Source of the DNA: Nitrospira sp.
GTDB lineage: Bacteria; Nitrospirota; Nitrospiria; Nitrospirales; Nitrospiraceae
Length of the DNA stretch: 64,000 nucleotides
NCBI GenBank assembly: GCA_036984305.1
Contig: BQWY01000001.1
Location: 2,253,501-2,317,500 of the forward strand
Direction: 5' to 3'
In this document: one piece after another, positions 1-6,888 of the stretch
Numbering within the stretch: position 1 is the first letter of the stretch
Layout: the number at the start of each line of letters is the position of its first letter
Translations under genes and position numbers: made by a program
The notes under the pieces: model-generated
Seen by the model: the letters and a program-made list of their open reading frames with translations, nothing else
The model's database searches: none
What the model was told of the DNA's origin: nothing

Positions 1-70
1 AATCACTGTTCCAGCCTGGTATCCTCGTGAATTGCCATCCGCCCCCCGGATGCGTTAGGTTTCAGACGCC

Positions 71-1309
71 ATGCCTGCCACGCTGCCCATGATGACCGCG
101 GCGCCCTTGTTCTCGAACAAGGACTACCGCGAGGTCCTGATTCGCGAGATGGATGCCGGGAAAATTCCCCTGAGTCTGGGAAAGGCCTGCCCGGTGAAGT
201 GCGAGTTCTGTTACGAGATCGATCACTCGTATCGGGAAACGCTCGACCCCCCCAAGACTTCGGACGAAGACTGGAAGTTCATTCTCGACTATATCAACAA
301 CAAGCCGACCGACCCGATGCAGTTCTGGTGTCTCGGTGGGAACGAATACATGGAATGGACCGATCTGTTCCTGCACCCCAAGGCCATGGAGTGGGTCGAG
401 GACTTCCTGAAGTACACGGACAAGAACATCTTGTTTTTCACGGTGGGTTACGTCCACGTGCCGAAGATCCACCAACTCGCCGCGCAGTACCCGGGCCGGA
501 TCAATTTCGAACTCTCGGTCATTACGCTGGGCCGCTATCGCCAGCGCCTCATGCCGCACGCGCCGAGCGTGAAGCATCTGTTGAAGGTCTTGGACGGCCC
601 CGCGGTGTCGTCGGCCAATTTCTACTCGTTCGACCGGGACACGATGGCGGACGACGCCAAGATGATTTCGGAGATCAACCAACGGTGCGTCCTCTGGATG
701 GGATGTCTCACGCCGATCAAGGGCATCAAGCCCGATACCGTCGAGATGATGCGGCAGGGACGGCGGAATCTGCCCCACGAAGCACGGCGGATCTACGACA
801 TGGGCCTCTCCAACATGACGACCATCCACACCGAGGCCTACATCACCGCGTTCCTGAATCGACGGCGCATCTTGAACGTCTTCGATTCGCTCGAATTGGA
901 GAAGAGAGATACGGTGGTCGTCGCGGGGTCGGTACACCGGATCCTGACGATGTTCCGGAAAAACCGGGCGCGCTTCTTGTTCGTGCCGAACGCCACGCTC
1001 GGAGGCGACTCGGACTGCACCGTCCTGCTCACCTTCAACGATATCGCGGCGCGCCTCAACGGACAAAAAGTGATTCACGTGCCCAAGTGCATCATGCAAT
1101 CGGGACGAGGCCACGACACCGATATCGCGGGAGTGACGCTCGCTCAATTCACCCAACGAACCGGCGTCACCGTCAAAGTGCTCCACAAGGTGGACACCAC
1201 ATTGGCCAATCGGCAATTGCATCGAAACGGTTTTCTGAAGAGCTACGTCGAGGACTACCTGAACAATTCGCTCGTGCAGTCCTACGAAACCCTGCCGCTC
1301 CCGGCCTAA
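71..1309 (+). CDS. Radical SAM protein of unknown specificity (412 aa)
   Basis: The product carries a radical SAM [4Fe-4S] motif, CPVKCEFCYE, with C40, C44 and C47 in CxxxCxxC spacing, followed by a TIM-barrel-like stretch and a C-terminal part (from about residue 290) that I cannot assign. Radical SAM enzymes cleave S-adenosylmethionine to start radical chemistry; the substrate here is unknown. A second cysteine-rich signature typical of SPASM domains is not seen. The start is uncertain: no strong ribosome binding site precedes this ATG, and a second ATG lies at position 89. It stands alone; the next gene has its own promoter. Family membership is firm, function is open. Confidence 0.85.
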   Translation: MPATLPMMTAAPLFSNKDYREVLIREMDAGKIPLSLGKACPVKCEFCYEIDHSYRETLDPPKTSDEDWKFILDYINNKPTDPMQFWCLGGNEYMEWTDLFLHPKAMEWVEDFLKYTDKNILFFTVGYVHVPKIHQLAAQYPGRINFELSVITLGRYRQRLMPHAPSVKHLLKVLDGPAVSSANFYSFDRDTMADDAKMISEINQRCVLWMGCLTPIKGIKPDTVEMMRQGRRNLPHEARRIYDMGLSNMTTIHTEAYITAFLNRRRILNVFDSLELEKRDTVVVAGSVHRILTMFRKNRARFLFVPNATLGGDSDCTVLLTFNDIAARLNGQKVIHVPKCIMQSGRGHDTDIAGVTLAQFTQRTGVTVKVLHKVDTTLANRQLHRNGFLKSYVEDYLNNSLVQSYETLPLPA

Positions 1310-1353
1310 CGTGTCTGAAACCGTTTCGCGTCGGTTCATTACGTACGCACTCG

Positions 1354-1382
1354 TTGACAAGCGAGGCTCGGCGACCTAGAGT
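1354..1382 (+). promoter_or_regulatory. Sigma-70-type promoter for the PhzF-like gene
   Basis: A perfect -35 TTGACA at 1354-1359, a 17-base spacer and a -10 TAGAGT (4 of 6 consensus) at 1377-1382. Transcription would start near 1389, only about five bases before the ATG at 1394, and no Shine-Dalgarno sequence precedes that ATG, so the message may be leaderless or nearly so. Confidence 0.5.
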
Positions 1383-1393
1383 ACCGTTACCCC

Positions 1394-2326
1394 ATGGCGA
1401 GCGAAGCGCGGACGATTCGCTTCTATCAAGCCGACGTCTTCTCCGATCGGCCCTTCGGCGGCAACCCCGTCGCCGTCATTCCTGACGCGAACGGTCTCGA
1501 CGACCGGAGCATGCAGCGCATCGCACGGGAGATGAACCTGTCGGAAACCGTGTTCGTGTATCCCCCGAGCGATCCCGCCGCCGTCGCCAAACTGCGCATC
1601 TTCACTCCGACTCAGGAAATCCCGTTCGCCGGTCATCCCGTCGTCGGCACGTTCTATATTCTCGCGACCCTGAAACGGTTGCCCCTCAAGGAGCCGCTCA
1701 CACGCGTGCTGCAGGAATGCAATCTCGGACTCTTCCCGGTGGAAATTACCAGCTCGGACGGCGACATCCTGCGCGTCGTCATGTCGCAACCCACACCGCA
1801 ATTTCTGGGCCGCATCGAAGATCTGCGGGACAAATACGACTTGGCTCGAGCGCTGGGCGTCTCGAAGACCGTACTGACCGAAGCCAAGTTTCCAGTGGAA
1901 ATGGTTTCGACCGGATTGCCGGTGCTGATCGTGCCGATTCGCACACTCACGGCCGTGAGGTCCATGACGCCGAACAGTCAGGAGTTGGCGGAGGTGTGCA
2001 ACCGTGTTGGGGTCAATGCGGTGATGGTGTTCACCACGGTCACCGTCGATCCTCGCTCGACCGTCCACACGCGCGTGTTCGCTCCCACCCTCGGTATTCC
2101 GGAAGACCCCGCCACGGGCAGTGCGTCGGGTGCCCTCGGCGCCTATCTCGTACAAAACGGCGTGGTCCAAGTCGGACCCACGACGGAAATCGTGGCCGAA
2201 CAGGGTTACGAAATCGAGCGGCCGTCGAGGATTATCGTTCAGGTGGATTCGGACGATGATATGATTAAAGAGGTGAAGGTCGGAGGCCGTGTGGTGATGG
2301 TCATCGAAGGTACACTTACATTTTGA
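1394..2326 (+). CDS. PhzF family isomerase/epimerase
   Basis: A 310-aa protein typical of the PhzF/diaminopimelate-epimerase fold family. The N-terminal block around FGGNPVAV, the catalytic glutamate E51 in MNLSETVF, and the block PEDPATGSASGALGAYL in the second half are all present. Characterised members isomerise small amino-acid-like substrates (phenazine precursor in PhzF itself); most bacterial members have unknown substrates, and no phenazine genes are nearby, so phenazine synthesis should not be inferred. The start is fixed by homology of the first strand and by the promoter just upstream. The CBS gene follows after 27 bases and may be cotranscribed. Confidence 0.9.
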   Translation: MASEARTIRFYQADVFSDRPFGGNPVAVIPDANGLDDRSMQRIAREMNLSETVFVYPPSDPAAVAKLRIFTPTQEIPFAGHPVVGTFYILATLKRLPLKEPLTRVLQECNLGLFPVEITSSDGDILRVVMSQPTPQFLGRIEDLRDKYDLARALGVSKTVLTEAKFPVEMVSTGLPVLIVPIRTLTAVRSMTPNSQELAEVCNRVGVNAVMVFTTVTVDPRSTVHTRVFAPTLGIPEDPATGSASGALGAYLVQNGVVQVGPTTEIVAEQGYEIERPSRIIVQVDSDDDMIKEVKVGGRVVMVIEGTLTF

Positions 2327-2353
2327 CGTGTGTGCTGGTGAAAGGAGATCGGT

Positions 2354-2752
2354 ATGTCCCTCAGTCGCATCATGCATCGAGAGGTTATCAGTGTCACTCC
2401 CACCACCTCGGTCCGAGCGGTCGCCAAGAAAATGAAGGACGAACGAATCGGCTCGGTGCTGGTCAAAAAGGGAGGGAAATTCGTCGGCATCGTGACGGAT
2501 ACGGACGTGGTCCGCAAGGGGGTGGCGGTCGGAAAGGACCTGACTAAGCTCACCGCCGACAAGATCATGAGCAGTCCCGTCGCCACGATCGAGGACATTC
2601 GGAACGTCCATGATGCTCACGATATGATGGGCGACCTCGGCGTGCGGCATCTCTGCATCACCAAGGCGGGCGAGATCGTCGGAATTATTTCCGTGCGCGA
2701 TCTCTTATTGTATTTTCAGCAGGTGTCGGAACCGAAGATCACACAGGATTAG
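2354..2752 (+). CDS. Two-CBS-domain protein
   Basis: A 132-aa protein made of two CBS domains (roughly residues 8-60 and 70-125), with the family pattern of a V(L)VKKGGKFVGIVTDTD turn followed by a second repeat ending in GIISVRDLL. Free-standing CBS pairs usually bind adenine nucleotides or SAM and act as sensors or regulators; the partner is unknown. A clear ribosome binding site (AAAGGAG) lies before the ATG. It follows the PhzF-like gene by 27 bases. It resembles the CBS protein at 24535-24936 in length and domain layout, which suggests paralogues. A repeat element lies directly after its stop. Confidence 0.9.
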   Translation: MSLSRIMHREVISVTPTTSVRAVAKKMKDERIGSVLVKKGGKFVGIVTDTDVVRKGVAVGKDLTKLTADKIMSSPVATIEDIRNVHDAHDMMGDLGVRHLCITKAGEIVGIISVRDLLLYFQQVSEPKITQD

Positions 2753-2754
2753 TC

Positions 2755-2876
2755 GGATGCTGAAAACGGCCTCCAACTTCGTTCTCGGTCGAACGACTCT
2801 CTTCGACGTACATGGAGCCGGACGCCTCGGTTGCCGTCCTTCCTGCAGCCTTGTTGGAAAACCGTTTTGAGCATCC
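2755..2876. repeat. Inverted-repeat element between convergent genes
   Basis: Left arm GGATGCTGAAAACGG at 2755-2769 and right arm CCGTTTTGAGCATCC at 2862-2876 are complementary at 14 of 15 positions. Complementarity extends inward (CCTCCAAC against GTTGGA) with one small gap, giving arms of about 23 bases around a 75-base centre. The element fills the space between the CBS gene and the oppositely oriented moaB. From memory, similar elements starting with this GGATGCTGAAAA motif are dispersed in Nitrospira genomes. It could also form a bidirectional terminator hairpin. Confidence 0.7.
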
Positions 2877-2906
2877 TCTCAGTCCGGGGCAGGACTCAGG
2901 ACTCTC

Positions 2907-3419
2907 TTACTTCGACAGTTCTTTGACGAGGTGGCCGAGTTCGGGAAGAATGAGTTTTTCCATCGCCAGCCGAACGGCGTTTTCCGAACCGGGGGTGGAA
3001 AACAACACGCGTCCCTTCACGATGCCCGCCGTCGCCCGGCTCATGATCGCGGGTGATCCGATCTCCTGGTAGGTCAGATAGCGGAAGACCTCGCCGAATC
3101 CATCCAGCCGCTTTTCCAGCATGCCGTCGACGGTCTCGAACGTCGAATCCCGACGCGAGATGCCCGTCCCGCCATTGACGATAATGGCCTGGACCGTCTG
3201 GTCGGCGCAGGCCGTCGTGATCGTCTCGCGGATCTGCGACGGCTCGTCCTTTACGATATGGTAGCCTGCCACCTCATGCCCCTTGCTCTTGAGCAAATGC
3301 ATGATGAGCTGCCCGCTCGTGTCGGTCTCCGGCGTCCGCGTGTCGCTGCAGGTCACGACCAGGCACCCGATCCGCTCCGGCGCGTGGTGCTTATGTTGGT
3401 GATGGGTGGGCAGGGACAC
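2907..3419 (-). CDS. moaB: MoaB/Mog-type molybdenum cofactor protein
   Basis: A 170-aa MoaB/MogA-fold protein. The motif NGGTGISRRDSTFETV marks the molybdopterin-binding loop, and TPGSENAVRLAMEKLILPE is the usual C-terminal block. Family members adenylylate molybdopterin or act in molybdenum cofactor assembly. The start is taken as a GTG at 3419, because the open frame upstream runs antisense through the ferredoxin gene and only the sequence after this GTG is MoaB-like. A GGAG lies 12 bases before it. The gene begins 8 bases after the ferredoxin stop, so the two are probably cotranscribed. Confidence 0.9.
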   Translation of the reverse strand: MSLPTHHQHKHHAPERIGCLVVTCSDTRTPETDTSGQLIMHLLKSKGHEVAGYHIVKDEPSQIRETITTACADQTVQAIIVNGGTGISRRDSTFETVDGMLEKRLDGFGEVFRYLTYQEIGSPAIMSRATAGIVKGRVLFSTPGSENAVRLAMEKLILPELGHLVKELSK

Positions 3420-3427
3420 GAGCGCGC

Positions 3428-3754
3428 TCAGCTCCAGACGGCGTCGGGCCGCAGCTTGTCCGGCGGCGTGCCCTTGGCGATGTGCTCGTCGAGGATGGTC
3501 GCGACATCGGCTTCCGTTACTTTCGAGTACCAAGTTCCGGTCGGATAGACGACTACCGTCGGCCCTTGTTCGCAGGGCCCGAGACATCCGGTCCCGGTGA
3601 CAATCACCTCTCCGGGTTGGATCCCACGCTGCATCAAGCCCATGTTGAAGGCCATCAAGAGTTGCGCGGCGCCGGCCGAGCCGCAGGACGGTTTGGGGTG
3701 GCCCGGCGGGCGGGTGTTCGTGCAGACCAGAATATGATATTTCGGCTTTGGCAT
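3428..3754 (-). CDS. Thioredoxin-like [2Fe-2S] ferredoxin
   Basis: A 108-aa protein of the thioredoxin-like [2Fe-2S] ferredoxin family (related to NuoE C-terminal regions and to Shethna-type ferredoxins). Four cysteines at C11, C24, C57 and C61 match the CX(10-13)C ... CLGPC pattern that holds the cluster. It would be a soluble electron carrier. A CAAGGA ribosome binding site sits before the ATG. It is followed at once by moaB and preceded, 119 bases away, by the cyclotransferase-like gene on the same strand. Electron partners cannot be named from the sequence. Confidence 0.9.
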   Translation of the reverse strand: MPKPKYHILVCTNTRPPGHPKPSCGSAGAAQLLMAFNMGLMQRGIQPGEVIVTGTGCLGPCEQGPTVVVYPTGTWYSKVTEADVATILDEHIAKGTPPDKLRPDAVWS

Positions 3755-3873
3755 CGGTTGTCCTTGGTTAGAGATTCATGGCATGAGATTGAAGTTTCGT
3801 CGCGGGTGCGGCCTTCGAAATCTCTGGGCCGCCATCCGCCGCAACGCTTTTCCCGTACGCTGTACCGCACCCA

Positions 3874-4317
3874 TTAGGCTGCGTAGTAGGACTTCCACAG
3901 ATCCAGCTGGTCCTGATCGAACTTCCAGTGCTTGAGTCCTTTTGTCACCCAATCGAGATAGTGCTCCTTCGGCTTGAACTTTCCGATCGGCGGTGCGGCG
4001 TGCGTGGTGACCACCATTTTGTCGCCCTCTTCCGTGATCACCGTGACCTGCACGTGGCGATAGGACCCAGGCGGTACATCGCCTTCGAATTCGTCCATGA
4101 GCTTCAGGTCTTCCTCGGTGATTTCCAACACCATCCCCCACACTTGTTCACCGGGCGAATGGACGACACTCGCGAGGCCGCAGCGCCATTGGGACGACCA
4201 GCGACAAAATTGGATCACATGATCCGGCAGGTACGCCTTGCAGACCGGTTGGTGCTCGGGCGCCCTCCGCTTGAGCTGGGTTGGATTAAGATTGTCCGCG
4301 TAGACAAAGAGTTTCAT
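3874..4317 (-). CDS. Gamma-glutamylcyclotransferase-like protein
   Basis: A 147-aa protein of the gamma-glutamylcyclotransferase / AIG2-like fold. The N-terminal FVYADNLNP corresponds to the family's YGSNLN substrate loop, and DEFEGDVPPGSYRHVQVTV carries the conserved glutamate (E78) that acts as general base in this fold. The loop is degenerate compared with classical GGCTs (A-D in place of G-S), so the substrate may not be a gamma-glutamyl amine. The ATG has an AAGGA ribosome binding site and a good promoter 60-90 bases upstream. The first gene of a leftward group ending in moaB. Confidence 0.8.
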   Translation of the reverse strand: MKLFVYADNLNPTQLKRRAPEHQPVCKAYLPDHVIQFCRWSSQWRCGLASVVHSPGEQVWGMVLEITEEDLKLMDEFEGDVPPGSYRHVQVTVITEEGDKMVVTTHAAPPIGKFKPKEHYLDWVTKGLKHWKFDQDQLDLWKSYYAA

Positions 4318-4376
4318 CGTTGATTCATGTCCTTATCGCAACACATCCATGGTCGGGCCACAACGCAAACCCCAAA

Positions 4377-4406
4377 CTTGTAGCGAGGGGCCGCGCAGCT
4401 TGTCAA
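4377..4406 (-). promoter_or_regulatory. Promoter for the cyclotransferase-like gene
   Basis: Reading leftward: -35 TTGACA at 4406-4401, an 18-base spacer, and -10 TACAAG at 4382-4377. Predicted transcription start is near 4370, leaving a leader of about 53 bases before the ATG at 4317. It diverges from the promoter at 4473-4501. Confidence 0.5.
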
Positions 4407-4472
4407 GTCGGCTTCGTACCCGGCGTCTCTGGCCGCCGGCGTCGGCACGGTCACCGCGCGCATCACGCGCGA

Positions 4473-4501
4473 TTGACTTGCCGGCACGCACCGCCTATGC
4501 T
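4473..4501 (+). promoter_or_regulatory. Promoter for the small membrane protein gene
   Basis: -35 TTGACT at 4473-4478, 17-base spacer, -10 TATGCT at 4496-4501. Predicted start of transcription near 4508, about 33 bases before the chosen ATG at 4541. Confidence 0.5.
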
Positions 4502-4540
4502 GACACTGCCAACCGTGGCGAGGACCGCGATACACACCGC

Positions 4541-5044
4541 ATGACCCATCCGCCCGAGCCTTCTCCTTCGACTGCACAGATTTCCTCACGGCGACCCAAA
4601 CCCACGTGGGCGGCCGTGGTGCATTACGTCACGTTCGCCGTCCTCCTGATAGGCGGCGCATTGTATCTGTGGTTCAGGCCGCCCATGCTCAATCCCGTCA
4701 CCGACCCCGAGGCGGTCAAAGCCCTCGCGCTGGTGCAGACACACCGCGCCAGGCACGCTCCCACCTTGCTGCAAGGTGTAACGGAGATGGTGCGCGTCCG
4801 GACAGAACACGGGAAAAAAGCGCGGCTGGGGGAGTGGGCGGTCGACAAGCAGGCGCCGGGACACTATGTCGTCAAGGTAATCTTGAGAGAGCAGGGGAGT
4901 CGGACCTGGATCGAACGAGAGTATTCGTGGCAGGTGGACATGGCCAAAAGCCGTGTGCACGCGCTCTCGATGCCGGCGATCGACCTCATGCGGGAGGAGG
5001 ACCTGGCACCCATCGACCCCAGCATGCCGATGCCGGTCCGGTGA
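4541..5044 (+). CDS. Single-pass membrane protein, unknown function
   Basis: A 167-aa protein with a short polar N-terminus, one hydrophobic segment at about residues 26-45 (from HYVTF to YLWF), and a soluble C-terminal domain of about 120 residues rich in charged strands. I recognise no family. The start at 4541 is chosen because a good promoter ends at 4501 and the region upstream has no protein-like composition, although an open frame extends to 4349. The likely topology is a cytoplasmic N-terminus with the C-terminal domain outside. Its stop is followed directly by a repeat element and then by the convergent Rieske gene. Confidence 0.65.
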   Translation: MTHPPEPSPSTAQISSRRPKPTWAAVVHYVTFAVLLIGGALYLWFRPPMLNPVTDPEAVKALALVQTHRARHAPTLLQGVTEMVRVRTEHGKKARLGEWAVDKQAPGHYVVKVILREQGSRTWIEREYSWQVDMAKSRVHALSMPAIDLMREEDLAPIDPSMPMPVR

Positions 5045-5056
5045 GGGCCGATCGGC

Positions 5057-5159
5057 ATTCGTCAATCGTCATCGTCGGAAGAACCTGCCACAGGCGACTG
5101 CCTTGGGAAAAGCCTTCCTAGGCCTTTACAACTTACGATTGACGTTTGACGAGTGTCGA
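5057..5159. repeat. Inverted-repeat element, copy A
   Basis: The left arm CGTCAATCGTCATCGTC (5060-5076) and the right arm ACGATTGACGTTTGACGA (5135-5152) are imperfect inverted complements around a 58-base centre that holds a small hairpin (GCCT-TCCT-AGGC). The arms, and about ten bases inside the left arm, align with the element at 6215-6297, so these are two copies of one repeat family. It lies between the convergent ends of the membrane protein gene and the Rieske gene. Confidence 0.65.
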
Positions 5160-5171
5160 GCAGGCGTCGCG

Positions 5172-5501
5172 TCAGAACGCGCGCCGGGTTTCCGGCACAT
5201 CAACCACGATGTGCCCATCCTCGACTTTGACGTCGAAGCAGTCGACACGGATGTCCGGATTCTCCGGGCGCTGGCCGGTTCGAATATTGAAACGCCATCC
5301 GTGCCACGGACAGACGATACAGTCTCCGGACAGCTTACCCTCTCCAAGCGATCCTCCGGCATGGGGGCACACGTCGTCGGTCGCGTAGAGGTGTCCGTCC
5401 ACGTTATAGACTGCAATCCACCCCGCCTCCGTTTCGACCGAACGGCAGGTTCCCGGCTGGAGATCGCTGACGGGTATGAGAGAGATTGATTTGGTCTTCA
5501 T
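5172..5501 (-). CDS. Rieske-type [2Fe-2S] ferredoxin
   Basis: A 109-aa small Rieske protein. The cluster ligands are C45 and H47 in CPHAG and C64 and H67 in CPWHGW, in standard CxH...CxxH spacing. Such proteins are soluble electron carriers, as in dioxygenase ferredoxins or the NirD type; no oxygenase or nitrite reductase gene is adjacent, so the partner is unknown. The start ATG at 5501 gives the usual family length; the frame stays open for 26 more codons upstream without family resemblance. It is monocistronic as far as the sequence shows. Confidence 0.9.
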   Translation of the reverse strand: MKTKSISLIPVSDLQPGTCRSVETEAGWIAVYNVDGHLYATDDVCPHAGGSLGEGKLSGDCIVCPWHGWRFNIRTGQRPENPDIRVDCFDVKVEDGHIVVDVPETRRAF

Positions 5502-5655
5502 CGTCCGTTTACACCGCCGTGCTACACTGAGGGTTGTACCGTCGCACGTGCCCCGTGCCGCCTCGCAAGCCGGCTCCACAGGCTGCTATGCTTGATTTCA
5601 CTAGGGGAGTATGGCATAGACTGTCGGAATTTCGTCACGCCGAGAGGAAATAGGT

Positions 5656-6201
5656 ATGGAGTTGACGCTCTTGCTGAACGCCACCTATGAGCCCCTGCGG
5701 GTGGTGCACTGGCAGAAGGCCATTACGCTTCTCTGGCAGGGTAAAGTCGAAGTCCTGGAATTCTACGATCGGGACGTCCGCGGCATCTCCGTGACCTTTC
5801 GGCTCCCCTCGGTCATGCGGCTCCTCAAACTCGTCAAACTCAAAGACAGCCATCGCGCGGTCAAGTTTTCGAGAATCAACATCTTCACCCGGGACGGGTA
5901 CACCTGTCAGTATTGCGCCCATAAGTTCCGCACCGAAGAGCTCACGTTCGACCACGTCGTCCCCATCGCCAAGGGCGGCAAGAAGACGTGGGAAAACATC
6001 GTCACGGCCTGCTGGCGCTGCAACAATCGAAAGAGCGGGCGGACGCCTGACGAAGCCAACATGAAGCTCATCAAGAAGCCGGTCAAGCCTCGGTGGAGTC
6101 CCGTCGTCACCATCACGATCGGCATTCGCAATGCGCCGGAAAGTTGGCGCGATTACCTCTACTGGAACGTGGCACTGGACGAAGACGCAGCGGAGACCTA
6201 A
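5656..6201 (+). CDS. HNH endonuclease family protein
   Basis: A 181-aa protein of the widespread stand-alone HNH family. Zinc-ribbon cysteine pairs C84/C87 and C119/C122 flank the HNH core: D99-H100 (the catalytic histidine in TFDHVVP), N114 and the CWRCNNRKSG block. An AGGAAATAGGT ribosome binding site precedes the ATG. Members are common single-copy chromosomal genes in many phyla without restriction or intron context; their physiological substrate is not settled. It is transcribed toward the CcmI-like gene, with a repeat element in between. Confidence 0.9.
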   Translation: MELTLLLNATYEPLRVVHWQKAITLLWQGKVEVLEFYDRDVRGISVTFRLPSVMRLLKLVKLKDSHRAVKFSRINIFTRDGYTCQYCAHKFRTEELTFDHVVPIAKGGKKTWENIVTACWRCNNRKSGRTPDEANMKLIKKPVKPRWSPVVTITIGIRNAPESWRDYLYWNVALDEDAAET

Positions 6202-6214
6202 CGTCTCCACAGAT

Positions 6215-6297
6215 ATGCGTCATTCGTCATCCGTCCGGAACACTGCTCACTCCAATTCGTTACTGTTTTCAACGCATGACGGTTGACGAATGACGAT
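6215..6297. repeat. Inverted-repeat element, copy B
   Basis: Left arm CGTCATTCGTCATCCGTC at 6218-6235 and right arm GACGGTTGACGAATGACG at 6278-6295 are inverted complements at 17 of 18 positions, around a 42-base centre. The arms match copy A at 5057-5159. As with copy A, it fills the space between two convergent genes (HNH nuclease and CcmI-like protein), so it may serve as a two-way terminator or be a small non-autonomous mobile repeat. Confidence 0.75.
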
Positions 6298-6306
6298 CAA
6301 CGAGAT

Positions 6307-6756
6307 CTACCTCAGTTGATCCAGTATGATTTCGATTCCTTCTCCACCCACCAGCGTCGGATTCTTCGTAAACACCCCTTCGATGTCACCGGGCTGCGCC
6401 GGTCCCGCCTGGCCATCCTTGTCCAGCCGTGCGGACACATCCACCATTCCTCGCAACTCGGTGCCCTGCTGGATCATGTCGGCGGTCGTAATCTCGAACG
6501 TCACCGGAAAGTAGGGCCGCTCGATTCGCTTGGCCGCCAGCGGACGCCCGGTCCCGCCCGGGCGTTTCAGGATGACATACAACACATCCGTCGCCTGCAC
6601 CCGATCCACCAGATCGGCCGCGATCGTGACGCGGCCCGCCAACCGGCCGGAGGCCACCTGTTCACATCCGTGGGCCAGGCCGAAATAGGCAGCCAGTCCC
6701 GCCAGCAGGATGATCCCGCCCGCCATGCCGAACGTCGTCATATTGGAATTTGCCAT
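6307..6756 (-). CDS. Membrane-anchored CcmI/CcmH C-terminal-type domain protein
   Basis: A 149-aa protein: one hydrophobic segment at about residues 11-29, then a periplasmic domain. The pattern TDVLYVILKRPGGTGRPLA, FPVTFEITTADM, SARLDKDGQAGPAQPGDIEG and a final EIILDQ closely follows the C-terminal domain of the cytochrome c maturation factor CcmI (CcmH in some genomes). That is family recognition by eye. The usual TPR and N-terminal parts of CcmI are missing. The ATG at 6756 is chosen for its AAGGG ribosome binding site and the promoter at 6799-6827. A role in cytochrome c biogenesis is plausible but inferred. Confidence 0.7.
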   Translation of the reverse strand: MANSNMTTFGMAGGIILLAGLAAYFGLAHGCEQVASGRLAGRVTIAADLVDRVQATDVLYVILKRPGGTGRPLAAKRIERPYFPVTFEITTADMIQQGTELRGMVDVSARLDKDGQAGPAQPGDIEGVFTKNPTLVGGEGIEIILDQLR

Positions 6757-6798
6757 TACGTTCCCTTCAATGTTCGCGATCCTCACTGCGCGGGCGGC

Positions 6799-6827
6799 AT
6801 TATACAAGGGCCGCAAAGCCGTGCGAA
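6799..6827 (-). promoter_or_regulatory. Promoter for the CcmI-like gene
   Basis: Reading leftward: -35 TTCGCA at 6827-6822, a 17-base spacer and a perfect -10 TATAAT at 6804-6799. It is back to back with the rightward promoter at 6836-6863; the two -35 elements are only eight bases apart, so one regulator could affect both genes. Confidence 0.6.
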
Positions 6828-6835
6828 AGTCACTT

Positions 6836-6863
6836 TTGTCCTCGTTTCGTCCTGTTGTAAAAT
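6836..6863 (+). promoter_or_regulatory. Promoter for the precorrin-2 dehydrogenase gene
   Basis: -35 TTGTCC at 6836-6841, a 16-base spacer and -10 TAAAAT (5 of 6) at 6858-6863. Predicted start near 6870, with an AGGAGG ribosome binding site at 6879-6884 before the ATG at 6889. Confidence 0.5.
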
Positions 6864-6888
6864 GTGCGTCTTGCGAGAAGGAGGGGTC

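Noticed and set aside
1-70. Short hairpin CATCCG/CGGATG at 36-52
   Set aside because: Six pairs with a C-only loop and no real T tract; it may belong to the gene left of the window but cannot be supported.
62-1360. A 432-codon open frame on the minus strand opposite the radical SAM gene
   Set aside because: The plus-strand frame has a clear radical SAM motif; the minus frame has no recognisable domain.
3420-3587. N-terminal extension of moaB
   Set aside because: The extra residues overlap the ferredoxin gene in another frame and do not resemble MoaB; a GTG at 3419 fits family length.
6283-6888. N-terminal extension of the precorrin-2 dehydrogenase frame
   Set aside because: The added 202 codons run antisense through the CcmI-like gene and the promoter region; an AGGAGG site and the family start point to 6889.
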